NCBI GenBank assembly: GCA_021776785.1
Contig: JAJFFF010000049.1
Location: 62,001-126,000 of the forward strand
DNA: 64,000 nucleotides
Origin: Planctomycetota bacterium
Lineage (GTDB): Bacteria > Planctomycetota > PLA2
Direction: 5' to 3'
The notes under the pieces were generated by a model. That model did no database searches and was not told the origin of the DNA. It was given only the letters and a program-made list of their open reading frames with translations. Shown here one piece after another: positions 28,501 to 36,140 of the stretch (the stretch's first letter is position 1; every line of letters begins with the position of its first letter). Both the position numbers and the translations under genes were made by a program.

Positions 28501-28683
28501 GGCCAAAACGAGAGCGGCCGGTTCGCCAATCCTGTGGACGCGCCGGTTCCGGCGCACCTGGGCGCGTTGGATCGCTCCGCGATGGGACAGGTCGCGATCG
28601 CCGACGTAAACGCCGACGGGATCCCCGACATCGTTTTCAACAACACCGTACACCTCGGCAGAGGCACCATTGTGGAACGGTAG
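25537..28683 (+). CDS. Large lipoprotein with fibronectin-III and FG-GAP/VCBS repeats
   Basis: 1048 residues. Lipobox LVAGC places the lipid Cys at 14. After a low-complexity region, residues about 165-290 look like a fibronectin type III domain (ELEVTWTPSTSPDVVGYRIV, HFVQVQAVDLAGNRSPLTSG). The rest is a long series of FG-GAP/VCBS-type units with the calcium-like DxDxDGxxD pattern: AIADFDGDRLLDTAWA, TADFNHDGWPDLAV, AGDFNADGRADVAI, VADVDRNGVPDFIV, AVDVDRDEIADVVM, VGDFNADGLPDVVA, VADFNRDGRLDVLV, IADVNADGIPDIVF. These make an extracellular beta-propeller. Adhesion or ligand binding is plausible but unproven. ATG 25537 is the only sensible start. Confidence 0.9.
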   Translation: MRWMVPLLYLVAGCGPLAIGAGANALFRDDSKQDLVDPVVAIASEDGADEPPPANFGIGTPVRLLLRTNKDNVAMRVFEEVGTQTARADVNGCPRDNRGDLMALLGVATAPVEPLEDGAFGIVHEAVVGSGTTEVRLWVQVEDPEGRRACADHVFRVDRAAPAAPEDVSVEARRSHELEVTWTPSTSPDVVGYRIVWDVPTDAAGAASTVLPPDLGRRVRGESYNLLIDAHAPPPDEEQTSSGLHVVGDATATATLRGLHALRPHFVQVQAVDLAGNRSPLTSGGEVAARTRSGGDGRFLAPVAAGVANESVHYPAIADFDGDRLLDTAWAVVPETTLLLRFGVPTRAADGSLSVAVRQFDTGLAVPAQDDLPTPAATADFNHDGWPDLAVLHAADHASDLTIHLMLLGPPATPTGAPVLKRSTAAVFDRSDGRFRLEALRIFAGDFNADGRADVAILFDSCNVGVMSIDYAIFTGDGAGGLTELASGSEIARRFHDVAVADVDRNGVPDFIVADTASITSVMMTRDGTVAALRRFSSGGLPRSLALTDFDGDRLLDLAVSHEDGSLAVLRGVGADGRGDGRFLVSASRHEGTSAGVLAAGKFDGDGIPDIALASRAPNRLRIFRGSREGGSYSFEDPLDEVDVNETATALFAVDVDRDEIADVVMQGAGSQFLFGGRGAVGRGLDGFDRGVELAPGGLETIVGFEVRVWDIDRDGTLDVAIGVSNFFDDGVLLVYRGVGVAGQGDGSFAAPEAFFGRFGRAVDAIAIDDYDKNGVPDVVTGAHPFAAAVAQVFLGTPGGSLAEPVDLPVVEGFQEWHAADFDRDGNPDVVGLNSLFDLRYGNGDGSFAQVLGPRPGAAPSTMTVGDFNADGLPDVVAVGAPTLELALARRATDGVPQRGLGALTGLGATLQGTAAVAADLNRDGRADLLLVHDTKFQVALAENGGPAGGLFRAGESLTVPADTNHLAVADFNRDGRLDVLVGGKIYFGQNESGRFANPVDAPVPAHLGALDRSAMGQVAIADVNADGIPDIVFNNTVHLGRGTIVER

Positions 28684-28919
28684 AGGCTCAAGGCCTACAT
28701 GCTACGTAGCGGGGTTTCGCTAGGCGACGCGAGGGAGAAGCTGCGGGTCTAGGATCCGATGGTCCGTCCCGACACCCGCCACGTCACAGTCTGCTTAAGA
28801 AGTTCTCAACCCGTTCCCGCGTGTGTTTGTCCGCTTGCTGATGACTCGCCGGCCTCGACGCGCGCGCGACGATGCGCGGTGTCGCAGTGGCCTGTCAGCC
28901 GTAGTCACGGCAGTTGGGT

Positions 28920-29774
28920 CTATCCGACGATCTCAACCGGGCGGAACTCAAGGCCTCGCACCTTTAGTTTCCGCAAGACATCGAATGCCTTTTTTGAGAT
29001 TAGAAGGCTCCGCTTGCCGCCGAGGTTTGCGGTCCAGCGTCCGATCGCTTCGAACGTCCAGAGGACGTCTAGGTCGGCCGGGAGTTGGCCGGCGCCATAG
29101 ACGAAGCGCAACTCCGTGCCGGCGGCCGGTCCCCAGCCGTCGGCGCCGCAATTGCGGCAGTGCTTGTCTTGTTTCAGCGGCGCCGTGGCGTGTGCGCGGG
29201 GCGCGACGTTTACCGGTTGCAGCATGGAGACTCCGTCGAGAGAGTCGCCCGCTTCGCTGACCAATTCGCGGTACGTGACGCCGGACACGTCGGCCGCCTG
29301 AAACGCGCGCCGGACCGCATCGTTGACGACCCATTCGCCCGTCAGCAGTTGGTGCACGCCACGTTTCGGTTTTGGTTTCCAGTCGGTGCGGACGGGATCC
29401 GCGACCGTCGCGCCGGTCCCGCACGCCGAGCAGGCGGTCGATCGATCGAGCGTGTTGCCGAATTCTGTGCCGGCGTACCCATCCGCTTGGTACGAGAACT
29501 CGACTTGACGCCATGCGACGTCGCGCAACTCCGCCGTGTCCCAAAGTCGCACAAGCCGTCCTTTTGTGGCACTCGCCGAGAAACCCAATTCCTTCTTCAT
29601 GAACCGTCGGAGCTTTTTGGCCATCACGCGCTCCGCGGGCACGGACACCTCAACCGAAACGGAGTTCGATTTCAGTTTGTAGTCCGTTCCAGCCAAAAAC
29701 CCACGAAGGGCTTGGACGCATTCTTCGATGCCCTGTGCTCGGATCAAAGTAAACCGGAAGTAGTCGCGCGGCAC
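28920..29774 (-). CDS. Double-CXXCG motif protein
   Basis: 284 residues, soluble. Two copies of the CxxCG motif, CSACGTG (about 114-120) and CRNCGADGWG (about 206-215), and the closing LKVRGLEFRPVE fit the double-CXXCG family first described as paralogues in Myxococcus xanthus (TIGR02264). Its function is unknown; the paired CxxCG motifs could bind zinc. Start ATG 29774 (MPRDYFRFTLIRAQGIEE). The 236-bp gap before it (28684-28919) shows nothing I can name. Confidence 0.75.
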   Translation of the reverse strand: MPRDYFRFTLIRAQGIEECVQALRGFLAGTDYKLKSNSVSVEVSVPAERVMAKKLRRFMKKELGFSASATKGRLVRLWDTAELRDVAWRQVEFSYQADGYAGTEFGNTLDRSTACSACGTGATVADPVRTDWKPKPKRGVHQLLTGEWVVNDAVRRAFQAADVSGVTYRELVSEAGDSLDGVSMLQPVNVAPRAHATAPLKQDKHCRNCGADGWGPAAGTELRFVYGAGQLPADLDVLWTFEAIGRWTANLGGKRSLLISKKAFDVLRKLKVRGLEFRPVEIVG

Positions 29775-29963
29775 AGCAGTTCGACGATATCAATTCACGT
29801 AGATCCGCGGCAGGTTGTTCATGGGTTTGACCCGGGTTTCGGTGCCAAGCCCTGCCCGCTACGCGGGTTCATCCGCGCCATCAGGCGGGCGCATCCGGCG
29901 AGGAGCGTCCGGACAGGGTCCGGACATCAACAGCGTGGTCCGTTATCCTGGCGCTCGTTCTCG

Positions 29964-30395
29964 ATGAGCATCGAAGAGATCATTACCCCGGCGAGTGAGC
30001 ACTGGCGTGTTCGCAATCCAGCGGCTACGCCGGACGCGCTCCAAGCGCTACAGAGGGAAGCTGGATACTCACTGCCGCGTGGCTACATCGACTTCATGGC
30101 GCTCATCAACGGCAGCGAAGGGGAACTGGCGATCGACCCGTGGTGGTTCCAATTCTGGCCGGCAGAAGACGTGCACGACGACAATCGCGGATACGAGGTC
30201 GAGACGTATCATCCGGACTACTTCGGGTTCGGAAGTAGCGGCGGTGGCGTGATGTTCGCCTTCCGCAAAGGCGACCCGACAGGATGTGTCTACGGAATCC
30301 CTTTCTGCGGTGCTGACCCCGAAGACATCTACGTAGTCGCTGTCACCTTCCGTGAGTTCGTGGCCGCGTTAGGTGTTCCCGGCCTTGAGGACTAG
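29964..30395 (+). CDS. SMI1/KNR4 family protein (SUKH-1)
   Basis: 143 residues, the usual size for a single SUKH domain. Core signature: ATPDALQALQREAGYSLPRG, YIDFMALINGSEGELAI, FQFWPAEDVHDDNRGYEV, FGFGSSGGGVMFAFRKGD and YGIPFCGADPEDIYVVAVTF. SUKH-1 proteins are often immunity proteins in polymorphic toxin systems, but no toxin gene is seen nearby. Start ATG 29964; longer upstream reading lacks coding character. Confidence 0.88.
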   Translation: MSIEEIITPASEHWRVRNPAATPDALQALQREAGYSLPRGYIDFMALINGSEGELAIDPWWFQFWPAEDVHDDNRGYEVETYHPDYFGFGSSGGGVMFAFRKGDPTGCVYGIPFCGADPEDIYVVAVTFREFVAALGVPGLED

Positions 30396-30422
30396 ATGTG
30401 GAAGCTAAGTAGGTTGTTCACA

Positions 30423-30732
30423 TCCGGCGTTGTTTGCGTGCCGTACAGTGCAGCGTCGAGGTCGCGTTTTGCCCTCCTTCGCTAAAGCTACGGCGGGCAT
30501 CCTTCGCGCCCTGGACCCGCGTTGTTTGCACAATGGCTTGCCAGCCGTAGCCCCTGCCCAAATGGGCAGGGGTAATTCGACTTCCGGCATTGTTTGCGTG
30601 CCGTGCGGGCAGCGTCGAGGGAGCGTTCCGCCCTCCTTCGCTGAAGCTACGGCGGGCATCCTTCGCGCCCTGGACCCGCGTTGTTTGCACAATGGCTTGC
30701 CAGCCGTAGCCCCTGCCCAATTGGGCAGGGGC
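30423..30732. repeat. Two tandem copies of a 160-bp repeat, each ending in a 22-bp palindrome
   Basis: Copy 1 starts at 30423 (TCCGGCGTTGTTTGCGTGCC), copy 2 at 30583 (TCCGGCATTGTTTGCGTGCC), with a 160-bp period and high identity. Each contains a CTTCGCTAAAGCTACGGCGG-type core, an inverted partner (TGCCAGCCGTAGC against GCTACGGCGGGCA, one mismatch, about 40 bp apart) and a hairpin at its end: CCCCTGCCCAAATGGGCAGG in copy 1 and the perfect palindrome CCCCTGCCCAATTGGGCAGG in copy 2 (each 22 bp with the final GG). It lies between the SMI1 gene and the tRNA. The unit has no open frame that looks real. The core is shared with the repeats at 11242 and 12984. Confidence 0.85.
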
Positions 30733-30738
30733 GAAGGA

Positions 30739-30812
30739 TGGGCCCAGTTGGACTTGAACCAACGACCCCCTGGTTGTCGACCAGATACTCTAGCCAGCTG
30801 AGCTATGGGCCC
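30739..30812 (-). tRNA. tRNA-Val (anticodon GAC), with C at position 33
   Basis: Reverse-strand cloverleaf: acceptor GGGCCCA/TGGGCCC (7 bp), discriminator A, D arm GCTC...GAGT, anticodon stem TCTGG/CCAGG, loop TCGACAA, variable GGGTC, T arm GTTGG/CCAAC with loop TTCAAGT. The anticodon is GAC, which together with discriminator A73 reads Val. Position 33 is C where nearly all tRNAs have U. No CCA is encoded. Reading the plus strand as a tRNA-Asp fails because the T and D arms are only right on the minus strand. Confidence 0.85.
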
Positions 30813-30932
30813 TTCTTGTTCAGGGATTATCGGCTAGGACCCATCGAAACATCAAGGTTTCGCGCGCGTCCTCTTTTTTTCGCTTCTTTTGGGGTTCTGG
30901 CGCGCCCGGTTGCCGGCTCTAAGACCGGTACG

Positions 30933-31130
30933 ATGCCCATGGAATCGATGTGGAAGTTCGCGCGCTCTGGCGTTTTGGGTGGCTCGATCATTGCTGCGGC
31001 CGGGGCGTTCGCGCGAGGCCTCTCCAGCAGACATGTGACTACGTTTGAAGTGCAGGTCGGCGTGACAGTCCTCTGCGTCGCGGACTCCGTTGCCGTCGTC
31101 GCGTTTTTCTGCGAGCGCAAGAAGACATAA
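30933..31130 (+). CDS. Small membrane protein
   Basis: 65 residues from ATG 30933 (other starts at 30939 and 30948). Two likely membrane helices: SGVLGGSIIAAAGAFARG and VGVTVLCVADSVAVVAFFC, with basic ends (MWKFARS, CERKKT). No family recognised. No strong ribosome site. A bidirectional terminator follows directly, which supports it as a transcript unit. Confidence 0.5.
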   Translation: MPMESMWKFARSGVLGGSIIAAAGAFARGLSSRHVTTFEVQVGVTVLCVADSVAVVAFFCERKKT

Positions 31131-31133
31131 AAA

Positions 31134-31167
31134 AAACCCGCCCCAAGCGTCGGCTCGGGGCGGGTTT
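31134..31167. terminator. Bidirectional terminator
   Basis: An 11-bp GC-rich stem AAACCCGCCCC/GGGGCGGGTTT with an A tract on its left and TTT on its right. It can end the small membrane protein gene (plus strand) and the PEP-CTERM gene (minus strand), which converge here. Confidence 0.85.
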
Positions 31168-31185
31168 GAATGTGCTTTGTCGCGC

Positions 31186-31857
31186 TTACTTGCGTGATCG
31201 CTTGCGGCGATGCATCACGAATACGGACACTGCGCCCGCGACCAACAGCAGGCTGCTGGGTTCGGGGACCGGGCCGCTCGAGGACGCGCGTGTGATCACG
31301 CGGATCCAGTCGCCGGGTTGGACGACGCTCATGTTGACCGTGAGCGAACGGCGATCAAGGCTGAGCAGATACCCGTCGTTTGCTTCCATGCCGCGTGCGT
31401 TGAACGAGCCGGGATAGGTCGTTCCGGGATTGGCAACCTCGACGTTGCTCGCGGCCTCGAACACACCGTTTGGATCCGACATCACGCCGATGATCTCATC
31501 GGCAAACGTCCACACGACACCCTGGTCGCTCAGCGACGTGCCGATGGCGCCGTTCAAAAAGATCATGTGGCTGTCGACTTCCGTACCGCGCACGATGCCT
31601 AGCGTCGCGCCCGCCGTAACGTAGATCGGGTCCGCGCTGCCCGCGAACGGGGCGACGTTGTCGATGCGAATGTTGCGCAGCAGCGTGTAGTCCTGCTTTT
31701 CGTTGAACCCTTGCTGCGCTTTGTTGGTTACCGCGTCGTCACTCACAATCGCGGGTGCGGCGATGATGTCTTGGCCGCCGATCAGATCGGCCTGCGCCAA
31801 CGGCGCCATCACCAGTAGGCAGCTTGCTGCTACCAATCCTAGAGATACGATCTTCAT
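31186..31857 (-). CDS. PEP-CTERM sorted exported protein
   Basis: 223 residues. Signal peptide (MKIVSLGLVAASCLLVMAPLAQA) and a typical PEP-CTERM tail: PVPEPSS, then a hydrophobic helix (LLLVAGAVSVFVM) and basic end (HRRKRSRK). The exosortase system would cleave at PEP and attach the protein to the surface or exopolysaccharide. The middle (about 25-190) is beta-rich, with no named domain. Start ATG 31857. A bidirectional terminator lies at its 3 prime end. Confidence 0.9.
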   Translation of the reverse strand: MKIVSLGLVAASCLLVMAPLAQADLIGGQDIIAAPAIVSDDAVTNKAQQGFNEKQDYTLLRNIRIDNVAPFAGSADPIYVTAGATLGIVRGTEVDSHMIFLNGAIGTSLSDQGVVWTFADEIIGVMSDPNGVFEAASNVEVANPGTTYPGSFNARGMEANDGYLLSLDRRSLTVNMSVVQPGDWIRVITRASSSGPVPEPSSLLLVAGAVSVFVMHRRKRSRK

Positions 31858-32409
31858 TCTTCTCTCACTCCTACCATTTAGAGAATGATGCGCCCCCCTC
31901 CCGGGGCCGCACAGCCCTGCAATTTAGGGTCTTTGGGTCGCTGCATCACGAGCGGATGGTCGAAAACGTGCCGTCTGTGGGAGCGCACGCGGTGTTTTGT
32001 GTGCTCGGGATGCGTCGCCACGGCGAGTCGCGCCATCACGAGGCGGGCGTTCGCAACCGCGCCTCGATCGAGACGACGTCGCAGCTTGTCGCGTAACAAC
32101 GACAGTGTGTCGCAGTCCATACGGTCTGCGCGTGATTGTGTTTCGCTTTGATTCCACTGTTACCGCGGCGCCACGTAACGCGCGTCATGAAACTCGTTTG
32201 TGAATCGCGAATGTGTCCGATTGCGCTCCGGATCTGGCTAGTCCTCATGTTCGCAAGAACAAACGCACAACGGTGACGACACATCCGGACATCCGGCGCG
32301 ACACAACCTTCGCATGGTTTTCATGCGGTGGTTTTCGCGCGACTTGTGAGTGACGCATGCGATGCACGTTTTGTCGGCGCGAACGAACCTATCGGCTGAA
32401 GGAGATGTC
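31858..32409. other. 552-bp divergent gap without a convincing gene
   Basis: It lies between the PEP-CTERM gene (minus) and the HEAT-repeat gene (plus), so both promoters are expected here. I see only short frames, for example a 29-codon frame from ATG 32187, none resembling a family. A GGAGATGTC ribosome site sits at its right end. No reliable promoter or regulatory element could be assigned. Confidence 0.4.
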
Positions 32410-34677
32410 ATGAGTACGAGATCGTTTTTGACGACAGCGCTCTTCGTCGCGCTGTTTATTGTTCCGGGGCGCGCGGAACCGCCGTCACCATCGCCGCGCG
32501 CGATCAAAGCCAAACGCGCGCACCTGTCCCGCGTGCTCTCCGAGCTGGAAACGCGCGACACGGCCCATCTCACTCCTGCGCAACGTGCGCGGCGCGTAGC
32601 AGCGTTGCGTCACCTGCGCGCGTATGCGGTCCGCGGGCAGTTTCCTCTCAACACCGAGCTGCCGCAGTTTGATCTTCCTTATTTCATCGATGCGTATGGA
32701 ACGCGTTGCGCGCTCGCCTACGTCGTCGATCAAACCGGGAACGCTACACTCACGCGCCGCCTCGCCGATCTCGACAACCACGCGTGGGTCGCCGACCTGC
32801 TCGACGATTCGGATCTGACCTTGTGGTTGCGCCGGCACGGCATGAGCGCGACCGAGGCCGCGTACATTCAAGCGCCGAGCCTGATCGATCCGCCGTCCGA
32901 CGTGCCCGACGAGAGCGAGCAAGAGGACCCCGAGCCCACGCCGGAGCCCGATCCGGAACCGATCCCCACGCCCGACACGGGCCCCGCTCCGACACCGACG
33001 CCCGACACGGGTTCGGGCCGCCCCACGCGGACGCGGCGCGGTCGTGCGACCGCGGATGCCGGCAGTTGGTCGAACTGGTGGCGTTACAACCGTGACGCAT
33101 TTGTCAACCTGCGCGAGCGCTATCACGCCGCGGCTTCGACGACGCCGTTGGGTCTTTCGCGCGGCGGACGCGCTTGGCGTCCCAGCATGCGCGACCGCAC
33201 CAAGGTGCTTTTGCCCGCGCTCGCCAAGTTGTCGAACGGCAACCAAAAGATCCGCGCGAGTGCGCTGATGGCGTGGTCGATGGCCAGCCAGAGCGACGCG
33301 GCGCCGGCGGTGGCGGGTACGCGCGACTATTTGCGCGATCCCGAGAGCCGGTATCGCGATCTCATGCTTTTGGCGCTTGGCGTCAGCAACGACGCGGACG
33401 CCCAGAGCGCACTCGTCGCGATTCTTCAAAACACAAAGGCCGGACGGCGCGCGATCGACAAGAAATCGCAGGTTCCGGCTTCGACCCGCGCGTTCGCGGC
33501 CGTCGCGCTCGGCATCATGCAGAGCGTGGACGCCGTGCCGGCGCTCCTGTCGGTGGCAAGCGACAAAAAAGTTCGCACCGATGTCCGGACCGCCGCCATG
33601 GTCTCGCTCGGCCTCTGTGCCGAACACGCCACCGCCGACGTGCGTGCATCGGTCGCCGCCACGTTGACAAAACACTTCAAAGCGGGTCGTTGGGACGATG
33701 CGGTTTTGGCCGCGATGCCGATGACCATGATTCGTCTGCGCGACGCCGACGCGCGGGCCGCGGTCTTACGGACCGTCAGCCGGTTCCGCGGTGCCGCGGA
33801 CGTGCGCGCCTCGTGCGCACTCGCATTGGGCATGTCCGAAGGCGCCCTGCAAGAAGACGTTGTGAACGCTTTGCTCGCCACGTCACGTCGCGACCCTGAC
33901 GTCTATGCCCGCCGCTTCGCCACGATTGCGTTGGGCGAGTTGTGTCTGCGCGATTCTTCCGCGGAAGCGAATCCGACTGTGGTGCGTCGCATTCGCCGTC
34001 ATTTCCTCGGCACGCTGGACGGTCACTTCAAAGCGCGCCGCGCGATGGAGTGGCACCTCTTGGCGACCGGCTTGTTCGTACGACGGTTCCCCGCGGCCGG
34101 TGCGGACCTCGTGCGACGCCTGGTTCGCGTCGCCGAACGCGGCGGCGCCCGCGACGAACGAGCGGCGGCGGCTCTCGCGCTCGGTTTGAGCGAACACGTC
34201 GATGGGCGCGCTCCGTTACTCAAGCTTCTCGATCGCAGCAAAGACCGGGTGCTGCGCGGGGCGGTGGCCGAAGCGCTGGGACTCATGGGCGCCAAAGAAG
34301 CGCGCATGCCCCTGCGCAAGATCCTGCTCAAGGACAAGTCGAACGCCGTGCGCTATCAAGCGGCGTTGGGCCTGGGCTACCTCGCCGACGGCTCCATGAT
34401 TGCGCCTTTGGTCAAGCAACTCGCCAGCACCGGTTCGGGGCAAACCCGCGCCGCGTTGACGCGCGTGCTCGGACAACTCGGCGACCGCCGCGCGATCGCC
34501 GGTCTCATTGAACTGGCCGACGACGAGAGCAATCCTCGCTCCGTGCGCGAACGCGCGCTGGGCGCGTTGGGCATGATCGCCCGCGAATCCGACGCGTCAT
34601 GGACCCTCCCGTTCCGCCGCGGAAACAACTTCGAAGCGGCGACGCCGACCGTCCGCATGGTGCTCGGAATCTTTTAG
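32410..34677 (+). CDS. Exported HEAT-repeat protein with proline-rich linker
   Basis: 755 residues. ATG 32410 has GGAG upstream and a signal peptide (FLTTALFVALFIVPGRA). Residues about 60-155 form a small domain (FPLNTELPQFDLPYFIDAYG, RCALAYVVDQTGN, MSATEAAYIQAPS) seen in exported proteins of several phyla. A Pro/Glu/Thr-rich spacer follows (about 160-200). From about 235 to the end come about a dozen HEAT repeats (for example LPALAKLSNGNQKIRASALM, PVALGIMQSVDAV-like units, DGRAPLLKLLDRSKDRVLR, GAVAEALGLMGAKEARMPLR). Likely periplasmic scaffold. Single gene. Confidence 0.85.
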   Translation: MSTRSFLTTALFVALFIVPGRAEPPSPSPRAIKAKRAHLSRVLSELETRDTAHLTPAQRARRVAALRHLRAYAVRGQFPLNTELPQFDLPYFIDAYGTRCALAYVVDQTGNATLTRRLADLDNHAWVADLLDDSDLTLWLRRHGMSATEAAYIQAPSLIDPPSDVPDESEQEDPEPTPEPDPEPIPTPDTGPAPTPTPDTGSGRPTRTRRGRATADAGSWSNWWRYNRDAFVNLRERYHAAASTTPLGLSRGGRAWRPSMRDRTKVLLPALAKLSNGNQKIRASALMAWSMASQSDAAPAVAGTRDYLRDPESRYRDLMLLALGVSNDADAQSALVAILQNTKAGRRAIDKKSQVPASTRAFAAVALGIMQSVDAVPALLSVASDKKVRTDVRTAAMVSLGLCAEHATADVRASVAATLTKHFKAGRWDDAVLAAMPMTMIRLRDADARAAVLRTVSRFRGAADVRASCALALGMSEGALQEDVVNALLATSRRDPDVYARRFATIALGELCLRDSSAEANPTVVRRIRRHFLGTLDGHFKARRAMEWHLLATGLFVRRFPAAGADLVRRLVRVAERGGARDERAAAALALGLSEHVDGRAPLLKLLDRSKDRVLRGAVAEALGLMGAKEARMPLRKILLKDKSNAVRYQAALGLGYLADGSMIAPLVKQLASTGSGQTRAALTRVLGQLGDRRAIAGLIELADDESNPRSVRERALGALGMIARESDASWTLPFRRGNNFEAATPTVRMVLGIF

Positions 34678-34718
34678 GCACCGGGTTGCGCGGGGCCCAT
34701 CCGGGTCTCGCGCAACCG

Positions 34719-35264
34719 CTACGCAAGTTCGAGGGCGAGCGCGGGAAGGTTCGCGCGGAGAGCGGCCACGAGCTCGGCCACGGCGTCCCCGTCGATGTTG
34801 TTGCCGACCATAAAGCGAACGGTCGTGCCCGAGTCGTCGGCTTGCGCTCGGAAGTGCGGGGCTTGTTCCGGCACGCCGTCGCGATAGGACTGGACCCACG
34901 CTTCCCCGCCGCGACGGCTTTCAAACTCCATCTGCGGACACCACGCGTTGGCGAGTGCGGGGCCGAGTGATCCGCGCTCGCCCCACACGAGTTCGGTTAA
35001 GACGCGCTTCGTGTTTTCGTCGGCGGCGTGGACGGGATAGATCGACGTCAACGCGCGCTCCGCGTGCGAAACGGTGTCGCCCGGATCCGGCTCCAGACGA
35101 ATGCCGCGCCCCGAGTCGATTAGCGTGCCGGTGTCGCCGGACACCTGCAATTGGATGCGGGTGTTGGGAGCATGCGAAGACTCAACGACCGAGAGCGCCA
35201 ACCACTCCGCCACGACTTCGTTGGGAGTGAGCGGGTACGTCGCCCGGATGTCTCGCGCGTTCAC
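34719..35264 (-). CDS. Orphan GyrB-like GHKL ATPase domain protein
   Basis: 181 residues from a GTG at 35264 with GGGGCG upstream. It reads as a cut-down GyrB/ParE ATP-binding domain: a start like TPNEVVAEWLALSVVESSHA (helix with the Asn-box region, here without the canonical EVVDNSID), GTLIDSGRGIRLEPDPGD (D-x-GRGI motif), SHAERALTSIYPVHAADENT, GSLGPALANAWCPQMEFES, and GEAWVQSYRDGVPEQAPHF. The transducer, toprim and DNA-binding parts are absent. The metal-binding Asn appears replaced, so ATPase activity is doubtful. It lies 43 nt behind a methyltransferase gene on the same strand. Confidence 0.65.
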   Translation of the reverse strand: MNARDIRATYPLTPNEVVAEWLALSVVESSHAPNTRIQLQVSGDTGTLIDSGRGIRLEPDPGDTVSHAERALTSIYPVHAADENTKRVLTELVWGERGSLGPALANAWCPQMEFESRRGGEAWVQSYRDGVPEQAPHFRAQADDSGTTVRFMVGNNIDGDAVAELVAALRANLPALALELA

Positions 35265-35307
35265 CGCCCCATGATAGAGCTTTGGCGCCGCGCCGGACGG
35301 GCCGTTC

Positions 35308-36051
35308 CTATGGACGCGCGAACAAGTAAAACCCAAACCCCATCGTGTCGCGTCCCCACCTTTGTTGTGCGGCGAACCATGTCCGGCCCTGCTCCAACCG
35401 GCCGCGCGGATCCGGGTTGTCTGGGTGGGCCAGCGCGTAGCGTTCCACGTTGGTCTTGATTACGCCTTCGAAGTGATCCCACTCGTCGCGCGTGCTCACA
35501 CAGGTATAGAGCGGTACCAAACCTGCCTCGACGCCCCACGCGATATTGGTCGCGTGGTCTTTTTGTTCGTCCTCGGTGAGTCCGGTCGCTTCCAAGTATT
35601 CGGCCGGCGGCGGTTGCGCCCAGAAGCCGGCGCCGATCAACACGTGGCCGCCGGGTTCGACCCAGCGCGCGAACGTTTCGAACGTGCTCTTTTGGTCCCT
35701 GCCGAGGAACGGCCCGCCCATCCACACGATCATGTCGAACGGGCCGGCGGGCGGTTCGCTCGCTTGGATGTCTTGTTGCAAAAACGTCACGTCGGCGTCC
35801 GGTCGTCGCTTCGCGAACGCGGCTTTTGCGATGCGCAGGGCGTGCGGCGATCGATCGACGCCGACGCTCTTGGTCCCGTAGCGCTCCGCGAGACGCAACA
35901 AGACTTCCGCGTTGCCGCACCCGACGTCGAGCACGCGCTGGCCCGGAGACAAAGGCACCAAATCGAGCAGCGTGTCGATCCGCGTCGCGTGCGCCGGGTT
36001 CCAAAAATCGAGGCCTTGGTAGTGCAAGACATCTGAAATCGAGTCTGTCAT
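35308..36051 (-). CDS. Class I SAM-dependent methyltransferase
   Basis: 247 residues. The Rossmann core is complete: motif I VLDVGCGNAEVLLRLAER (about 40-57), acidic residue of motif II in VGVDRSPHAL, motif III/IV DVTFLQQDI and FDMIVWMGGPF, and GGHVLIGAGFWAQPPPAEYL. Substrate unknown; the C-terminal WDHFEGVIKTNVERYALAHP block is common in small-molecule methyltransferases. Start ATG 36051. It is followed by the orphan GyrB-like gene, probably in one transcript. Divergent from the HEAT-VWA gene at 36141. Confidence 0.9.
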   Translation of the reverse strand: MTDSISDVLHYQGLDFWNPAHATRIDTLLDLVPLSPGQRVLDVGCGNAEVLLRLAERYGTKSVGVDRSPHALRIAKAAFAKRRPDADVTFLQQDIQASEPPAGPFDMIVWMGGPFLGRDQKSTFETFARWVEPGGHVLIGAGFWAQPPPAEYLEATGLTEDEQKDHATNIAWGVEAGLVPLYTCVSTRDEWDHFEGVIKTNVERYALAHPDNPDPRGRLEQGRTWFAAQQRWGRDTMGFGFYLFARP

Positions 36052-36140
36052 CGTGCTTGGTTCTCGCTATGCACCGTTTGCAACGCGCCGCCCCACTCGC
36101 GTGTTGATCGCGCACAGCCGTCGTTTACAATTCTGTGACA

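Noticed and set aside
10460..30395. Prophage or integrative element
   Set aside because: No integrase, capsid, portal, tail, relaxase or attachment-site pair was seen; only small accessory genes and dispersed repeats.
30423..30732. CRISPR array
   Set aside because: There are only two units, 160 bp apart, without short spacers; this is a tandem repeat.
30739..30812. Reading the tRNA region as tRNA-Asp (GTC) on the plus strand, where the loop would be TTGTCGA with U33
   Set aside because: The T-arm GTTGG-TTCAAGT-CCAAC and D-arm only match consensus on the minus strand, so the gene is minus-strand with anticodon GAC.
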